This document shows, one piece after another, positions 60,001 to 64,000 of a stretch of 64,000 nucleotides of DNA. The position numbers and the translations under genes are program-made. Source of the DNA: Pseudomonas fulva NBRC 16637 = DSM 17717 (GTDB lineage Bacteria; Pseudomonadota; Gammaproteobacteria; Pseudomonadales; Pseudomonadaceae); NCBI RefSeq assembly GCF_000730565.1, contig NZ_BBIQ01000010.1, forward strand, positions 106,751-170,750, in the 5' to 3' direction. The notes under the pieces were generated by a model, which was not told the DNA's origin, made no database searches, and saw nothing but the letters and a program-made list of their open reading frames with translations. Each line of letters begins with the position of its first letter. Position 1 is the first letter of the stretch.

Positions 60001-60984
60001 GAGCTTGATCGAGATGCCCGGGCCTTCATAGATGCCGCGGCCGTTGGATGCCTTGCCGATCGAGTGGATGGCTTGCTCATAGGATGCCAGGTACTTCTGG
60101 GCATCGTGCTCGGTGAGTGCCGCTTCACCGAGCATGTCATAGGAATAACGGAAGCCCTTGGACTCGAAACGCGTGGCGTTGGCCAGTGCTTCGGCAATGG
60201 TTTCGCCCGTGACGAACTGCTCGCCCATCAGGCGCATGGCCATGTCCACGCCCTTGCGGATCATCGGCTCGCCGCTCTTGCCGATGATGCGGGTCAGCGA
60301 GGAGGTCAGGCCCGATTCGTTGTGGGTGCTTACCAGCCTGCCCGTTAGCAACAGGCCCCAGGTGGCGGCATTGACGAACAGCGACGGGCTGTTGCCCAGG
60401 TGCGGCTGCCAGTTGCCGGTGCTGATCTTGTCGCGGATCAGGGCGTCGCGGGTGCCTTTGTCGGGAATGCGCAGCAGCGCTTCGGCCAGGCACATCAGCG
60501 CCACGCCTTCCTGCGACGACAACGAGAATTCCTGCAGCAGGCCTTGAACGATGCCGGCCCGGCCCCCGGTGCTCTTCTGGTTGCGCAGCTTCTCGGCGAT
60601 GCCGGCAGCCATCTTGTTGGCCGCGTCGGCAAGCGGAGCGCTCAGGCGCGCCTGCTCCAGCAGCATCGGCACCATCTCCTGCTCGGGCCGACGGTAGGCG
60701 GCGGTAATGGCCGAGCGCAGCACCGACTGCGGCAGGATGCTTTCGGCGAACTCCATGAAGCTCTGGTGACCCTGCTCGGGCTGCACGTCGCCGGCTTCAT
60801 CGTTCAGGCCGAGGGTCTGGCCATTGATTTCGGTCAGGGTCGCGCCACCCTCGAGCTTCTCCAGGTAGCTGAAGATCGCTTGCTTGATCAACCAGTGCGG
60901 CGTGCGGTCCACGGACAGCGCAGCGGCCTTGAGTCGTTCACGGGTAGGGTCGTCGAGTTTGACCCCAAGGGTGGTCGTCGCCAT
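57031..60984 (-). CDS. putA: Trifunctional proline utilization protein PutA
   Basis: A 1317-residue protein. Residues 1-47 form a ribbon-helix-helix DNA-binding domain (TTTLGVKLDDPTRERLKAAALSVDRTPHWLIKQAIFSYLEKL, split). The proline dehydrogenase barrel lies at about 250-560 (EEADRLELSLDLLERL, MIRLVKGAYWDSEIKRAQ). The P5C dehydrogenase domain at about 640-1120 has AETGGQNAMIVDSS with the general-base Glu near 880 and catalytic Cys near 913 in DSAGQRCSALRVLCLQ. A C-terminal domain completes the long-type PutA. It oxidises proline to glutamate and represses put genes when proline is absent. Six GTTGCA boxes in the 359-base divergent region to putP are its likely operators. Confidence 0.97.
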   Translation of the reverse strand: MATTTLGVKLDDPTRERLKAAALSVDRTPHWLIKQAIFSYLEKLEGGATLTEINGQTLGLNDEAGDVQPEQGHQSFMEFAESILPQSVLRSAITAAYRRPEQEMVPMLLEQARLSAPLADAANKMAAGIAEKLRNQKSTGGRAGIVQGLLQEFSLSSQEGVALMCLAEALLRIPDKGTRDALIRDKISTGNWQPHLGNSPSLFVNAATWGLLLTGRLVSTHNESGLTSSLTRIIGKSGEPMIRKGVDMAMRLMGEQFVTGETIAEALANATRFESKGFRYSYDMLGEAALTEHDAQKYLASYEQAIHSIGKASNGRGIYEGPGISIKLSALHPRYSRAQYERVMEELYPRLLSLTLLAKQYDIGLNIDAEEADRLELSLDLLERLCFEPALAGWNGIGFVIQAYQKRCPYVIDYVIDLAKRSRHRLMIRLVKGAYWDSEIKRAQVEGLEGYPVYTRKVYTDVSYVACARKLLAVPEAIYPQFATHNAHTLSAIYQIAGQNYYPGQYEFQCLHGMGEPLYEQVVGKIADGKLNRPCRVYAPVGTHETLLAYLVRRLLENGANTSFVNRIADQSISIQELVADPVTSIERMGTQEGRIGLPHPRIPLPRDLYGTERANSAGIDMANEHRLASLSCAMLATANNDWKAGPLLACTASDSAATPVLNPADHRDVVGHVQEATVADVDNAIQCALNAAPIWQATPPAERAAILERTADLMEAEIQPLMGLLIREAGKTFANAIAEVREAVDFLRYYAVQARNDLSNDAHRPLGPVVCISPWNFPLAIFTGQVAAALAAGNPVLAKPAEQTPLIAAQAVRLLLEAGIPEGVLQLLPGRGETVGAGLVGDERVKGVMFTGSTEVARLLQRNVAGRLDNQGRPVPLIAETGGQNAMIVDSSALTEQVVIDVVSSAFDSAGQRCSALRVLCLQEDSADRVIEMLKGAMAESRLGCPDRLAVDIGPVIDAEAKAGIEKHIQGMREKGRSVYQVAIADSAEIKRGTFVMPTLIELDSLDELKREIFGPVLHVVRYNRRNLDQLIEQINNSGYGLTLGVHTRIDETIAKVVESAHAGNMYVNRNIVGAVVGVQPFGGEGLSGTGPKAGGPLYLYRLLSTHPADAIGSHFQHQDGEAKPDRALHEQLVKPLHALKAWAESNQLSDLAVLCSQFASQSQSGIARLLPGPTGERNTYTILPREHVLCLADNEADLLAQFAAVLAVGSSAVWADGEPGKALRARLPRDLQAKVKLVPDWNKDEVAFDAVIHHGDSDQLRSVCQQVAKRAGAIVGVHGLSSGDHQIALERLVIERAVSVNTAAAGGNASLMTIG

Positions 60985-61343
60985 TTCTTATCCTCATTAT
61001 TGCCACGAGTGTGGCTTAAGCTGGCGACAAGATTATCTTCAGGAAAACGCGGGTGCAACCAGGTGCAACCCTAAAATGTCGTGAATAAGGTGCAACTCGT
61101 CAGGCTGTCGTTTTCAGTGAGGGTCAAAGCGTCAGGCGAGGAAGGATTTGTTCTAAAAAAGAGCCTCATCTGCCCCATTAGGGAGCAAAAACGAGGCTTT
61201 GTCTGAAAATGCATACTTGGGTGCAACTTCACAGTGAAAAATGGTTGCACCGGATTTACGTTGTTGGATAGCATCTGCCGCCTGGGTGCAACCACCAACG
61301 ATGTGGGTGCGCATGAGATAACAACAAACGCCAGGGCCAACAC
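60985..61343. promoter_or_regulatory. putA-putP divergent control region with six GTTGCA boxes
   Basis: This 359-base non-coding region contains TGCAAC or its complement GTTGCA at 61054-61059, 61064-61069, 61091-61096, 61222-61227, 61244-61249 (opposite orientation) and 61287-61292. Most sit in a longer GGTGCAACC context. GTTGCA is the core recognised by the PutA ribbon-helix-helix domain in E. coli. The first two boxes are exactly ten bases apart, one helical turn. Two clusters (61054-61096 and 61222-61292) flank an AT-richer middle that could hold the divergent promoters. Confidence 0.82.
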
Positions 61344-62822
61344 ATGGGTAATCCCTTAACGATCACATTCGTGGTCTACATCGCAGCAATGGTGCTGATC
61401 GGCTTCGCTGCCTACCGCGCCACCAAGAACCTTTCCGACTATATTCTCGGCGGCCGCAGCCTCGGCAGCGTGGTCACCGCATTGTCGGCCGGTGCATCCG
61501 ACATGAGTGGCTGGCTGCTGATGGGCCTGCCCGGCGCCATCTACTTCGCGGGTCTGTCAGAAGTCTGGATTGCCATCGGCCTTACCGTCGGCGCCTACCT
61601 GAACTGGCTGTTCGTCGCCGGGCGCCTGCGCGTGCAGACCGAGCACAACGGCGATGCGCTCACCCTGCCGGACTACTTCTCCAGCCGTTTCGAGGACAAG
61701 AGCGGCCTGCTGCGGATCATCTCGGCCATCGTCATCCTGGTGTTCTTCACCATTTATTGCGCCTCTGGCATCGTGGCCGGTGCTCGCCTGTTCGAGAGCA
61801 CCTTCGGCATGTCTTATGAGACAGCGCTGTGGGCAGGGGCAGCCGCCACCATCATCTACACCTTCGTCGGAGGCTTCCTGGCCGTGAGCTGGACCGACAC
61901 GGTCCAGGCGTCGCTGATGATCTTCGCGCTGATCCTGACCCCGGTGATCGTGCTGATCTCCACCGGCGGCTTAGACCAGACCTTCGCCGCGATCGAGGCC
62001 GTCAACCCGGCCCACTTCGACATGCTCAAGGGCGCCAGCTTCATCGGGATCATTTCGCTGATGGGCTGGGGGCTGGGCTACTTCGGTCAGCCACATATCC
62101 TGGCGCGCTTCATGGCGGCCGATTCGGTGAAGTCCATCGCCAAGGCGCGCCGTATTTCCATGACCTGGATGATCCTGTGCCTGGCCGGTACCTGCGCCGT
62201 TGGGTTCTTCGGCATCGCCTATTTCTCGGCCCACCCTGAGGTGGCCGGGCCGGTGAACGAAAACCACGAGCGCGTGTTCATCGAGCTGGCGAAGATCCTG
62301 TTCAACCCTTGGGTCGCCGGTGTCCTGCTGTCGGCCATCCTGGCGGCGGTGATGAGTACCCTGAGCTGCCAGCTGCTGGTGTGCTCGAGTGCGCTGACCG
62401 AAGACTTCTACAAGGCCTTCCTGCGCAAGAATGCCTCCCAGCGAGAATTGGTGTGGGTCGGTCGTCTGATGGTACTGGCCGTGGCCCTGATCGCCATCGC
62501 CATGGCTGCCAACCCTGAAAACCGCGTGCTGGGCCTGGTGGCCTACGCCTGGGCGGGCTTCGGTGCTGCGTTCGGCCCTGTCGTGCTGATCTCGGTGCTG
62601 TGGAAGGGCATGACGCGCAATGGCGCGCTGGCCGGTATCGTGGTGGGTGCACTGACCGTGATCCTGTGGAAAAGCTTCGACACCATGGGGCTGTACGAAA
62701 TCATCCCTGGCTTCCTGTTCGCCAGCATCGCCATCGTCCTGGTGAGCAAGCTGGGCCGTCCTTCGCAGGCGATGGTGAGCCGCTTCGAGACGGCTGATGC
62801 GGCGTATCACGCTGACAAGTGA
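61344..62822 (+). CDS. putP: Sodium/proline symporter PutP
   Basis: A 492-residue, about 13-helix solute:sodium symporter. It has FAAYRATKNLSDYILGGRSLGSVVTALSAGASDMSGWLLMGLPGAIYF (split; the conserved Na+/proline region of helix 2), then LPDYFSSRFEDKSG, MGWGLGYFGQPHILARFMA and AAVMSTLSCQLLVCSSALTEDFYK (split). It imports proline for oxidation by PutA, encoded divergently. The ribosome binding site (AGGGCC) is modest. Confidence 0.95.
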   Translation: MGNPLTITFVVYIAAMVLIGFAAYRATKNLSDYILGGRSLGSVVTALSAGASDMSGWLLMGLPGAIYFAGLSEVWIAIGLTVGAYLNWLFVAGRLRVQTEHNGDALTLPDYFSSRFEDKSGLLRIISAIVILVFFTIYCASGIVAGARLFESTFGMSYETALWAGAAATIIYTFVGGFLAVSWTDTVQASLMIFALILTPVIVLISTGGLDQTFAAIEAVNPAHFDMLKGASFIGIISLMGWGLGYFGQPHILARFMAADSVKSIAKARRISMTWMILCLAGTCAVGFFGIAYFSAHPEVAGPVNENHERVFIELAKILFNPWVAGVLLSAILAAVMSTLSCQLLVCSSALTEDFYKAFLRKNASQRELVWVGRLMVLAVALIAIAMAANPENRVLGLVAYAWAGFGAAFGPVVLISVLWKGMTRNGALAGIVVGALTVILWKSFDTMGLYEIIPGFLFASIAIVLVSKLGRPSQAMVSRFETADAAYHADK

Positions 62823-62856
62823 CAGCGCCAAGGCGCGCTGCTAGCTGAAAGACGGG

Positions 62857-62914
62857 CCCGCTCCTGCAGTGTCCGCACGGCCTTCAAGGGTTCGTGCTGC
62901 ACTGCGGTAGCGGG
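62857..62914. repeat. Degenerate REP-like inverted repeat after putP
   Basis: CCCGCTCCTGCAGTG (62857-62871) pairs with CACTGCGGTAGCGGG (62900-62914) with three mismatched positions. The CCCGCT...GCAGTG core resembles worn REP elements seen between genes in P. putida-type genomes. It may also act as a weak terminator for putP. Confidence 0.55.
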
Positions 62915-62992
62915 TTCGTTGTTTTCTGACGACCGTCAGGCCTGACGTCGTTTGCCAGGCAGGGTAAACTTGCGCTCTGCGCAGGAGTTGCC

Positions 62993-63829
62993 ATGAACTA
63001 TCGTCACGCCTTCCATGCCGGCAACCATGCCGACGTTCTCAAACATATCGTGCTGACCCGCCTCATCGCCCTGATGTCGCGCAAGGAGCAACCGTTCGCC
63101 TACCTCGACACCCATGCCGGGCTGGGGCTGTACGACCTCAAGGGTGACCAGGCGAGCCGGACCGGTGAGTACCTCGAGGGGGTCGCGCGGCTGTGGAACC
63201 GTGACGACCTGCCGGCCATGACCGCCGATTACCTGCGCGTCATCAAGCGTCTGAACGCAGACGGCGAGCTGCGCTACTACCCAGGTTCACCTGAATTGGC
63301 GCGTCGCCTGATGCGTCAGCAGGACCGCGCCTTGCTCAACGAGAAGCACCCGGAGGACGGGCCGCTGCTCAAGGAAAACATGAAGAAGGATCCGCGCGTG
63401 TTCGTGCACCTGGGCGAGGGCTGGCACGTGCCGCGCGCCTTGTTGCCCGTGCAGGAAAAACGCGCGGTCATGCTCATCGATCCGCCGTTCGAGCAGGCCG
63501 ATGAACTCAAGCGTTGCACAGCCGCGATGAAGGAAGCCATTGGTCGGATGCGCCAGACGGTGGCGGCCATCTGGTACCCCATCAAGGACCAGCGCTCGCT
63601 GACCCGTTTCTACCAGGACCTTACCAGCACTGGGGCGCCCAAGCTGCTGCGCGTCGAGCTGTATGTGCATCACCAGGACAGCCCGCAAGGCCTCAATGGA
63701 TCTGGGCTTGCCATCGCCAACCCGCCTTGGGGGCTGGAAGATGAACTCAAGGAGCTGCTGCCCTGGCTCGCCCGGGAGTTGGCGCAGACCGAAGGCAGCT
63801 ATCGCATGGACTGGCTGATCGCCGAATAA
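62993..63829 (+). CDS. rlmJ: 23S rRNA (adenine2030-N6)-methyltransferase RlmJ
   Basis: A 278-residue enzyme beginning MNYRHAFHAGNHADVLKHIVL, the hallmark N-terminus. It has SAM motif FAYLDTHAGLGLYDL and the amino-methyltransferase motif LIDPPFEQ (DPPF). It methylates N6 of A2030 in 23S rRNA. The C-terminal LNGSGLAIANPPWGLEDELKELLPWLAREL (split) is also typical. Length and motifs match the E. coli enzyme. No operon partner is present. Confidence 0.95.
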   Translation: MNYRHAFHAGNHADVLKHIVLTRLIALMSRKEQPFAYLDTHAGLGLYDLKGDQASRTGEYLEGVARLWNRDDLPAMTADYLRVIKRLNADGELRYYPGSPELARRLMRQQDRALLNEKHPEDGPLLKENMKKDPRVFVHLGEGWHVPRALLPVQEKRAVMLIDPPFEQADELKRCTAAMKEAIGRMRQTVAAIWYPIKDQRSLTRFYQDLTSTGAPKLLRVELYVHHQDSPQGLNGSGLAIANPPWGLEDELKELLPWLARELAQTEGSYRMDWLIAE

Positions 63830-63897
63830 GGCCGCCCCGGCGAGGCTGCTCCACACAGGCCGCGTGACGCCTGAGTGAGTAGCCCCACAGAGCGTGG

Positions 63898-63999
63898 AGC
63901 GGCCTAGTCAGCGATGGGCCGCAAAGTGGCCCCAGGGTTTCAGCTTCGCAGCGCGTAGTGCAGGGGCCGCTTTGCGGCCCATCGCGGCGCTAGGCCGCT
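63898..63999. repeat. REP-type inverted repeat pair at the window end
   Basis: The arm AGCGGCCTAG...GCGATGGGCCGCAAAG-T-GGCCCC at 63898-63933 is repeated in inverse orientation at 63963-63999, with one mismatch in the last 22 bases and a small indel in the middle. The spacer is about 29 bases. GGGCCGC-AAAG-GGCCCC is a characteristic dispersed palindrome of P. putida-type chromosomes. Confidence 0.85.
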
Positions 64000-64000
64000 T

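Noticed and set aside
56932..60348. A 1138-residue open frame on the plus strand opposite putA
   Set aside because: It is the antisense shadow of a GC-rich gene. Its predicted protein is Gln/His/Gly-rich without any domain, and the minus strand encodes an unmistakable PutA.

Overview
The window reads as a chromosomal core segment of a Pseudomonas of the putida/fluorescens type. The GC content is high and the codon use uniform. The gene families and their order are those of that group: a pilGHIJ-chpA cluster, rsmE-bioA, rhlE, metF-ahcY, ligB, metK, tkt-epd-pgk-fba, dbpA, a TldD/TldE pair, and divergent putA/putP. This assignment comes from family recognition and not from a database search. No tRNA, rRNA, CRISPR array, phage or insertion sequence was recognised.

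Layout. 0.2-9.1 kb: a chemotaxis-like (Pil-Chp) operon with two CheY-like proteins, two CheW-like proteins, the receptor PilJ and the large hybrid kinase ChpA; no pilK or chpB methylation genes are present. 9.1-12.0 kb: TrhA/hemolysin III protein, then rsmE and bioA on the minus strand. 12.2-15.5 kb: a secreted flavin amine oxidase with an unusual Ala/Lys/Pro tail, cytochrome b561 and a YceI protein. 15.6-18.5 kb: RhlE helicase and a periplasmic binding protein. 18.6-21.2 kb: ahcY and metF behind a strong sigma70-type promoter and an S-adenosylhomocysteine (SAH) riboswitch. 21.3-28.5 kb: thioesterase, Na+/H+ antiporter, DMT transporter, MAPEG protein, MltA, a c-type cytochrome lipoprotein, a DUF1090 protein and LigB. 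28.6-37.4 kb: metK preceded by an ArsR-methyltransferase fusion regulator (SahR-like) with a perfect palindrome at its promoter, diverging from transketolase and a carbon-metabolism cluster (epd, pgk, two small lipoproteins, class II aldolase). 37.5-51 kb: a REC-PAS-GGDEF-EAL protein, a YgjP-type metallopeptidase, a winged-helix protein, a second orphan binding protein, YccS-like protein, YhiN-like flavoprotein, DbpA, an MdtD-like exporter and a TldE/TldD pair. 51-55 kb: a compact accessory cassette (LysR regulator; EgtD-like methyltransferase, 2OG-Fe(II) oxygenase, EamA exporter). 55-64 kb: acyl-CoA dehydrogenase, putA and putP with six GTTGCA boxes between them, and rlmJ.

How the genes work together. 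Two SAH-responsive devices appear to act on one pathway about 10 kb apart: an RNA switch on ahcY-metF and a predicted protein sensor ahead of metK. Both concern the methyl cycle (MetF makes methyl-THF, MetK makes SAM, AhcY removes SAH), and several SAM-dependent methyltransferases are encoded nearby (RsmE, RlmJ, the EgtD-like enzyme). The best candidate for an undescribed system is the LysR/methyltransferase/oxygenase/exporter cassette at 51.1-55.0 kb, which looks like a small-molecule tailoring and export unit with its own operator.
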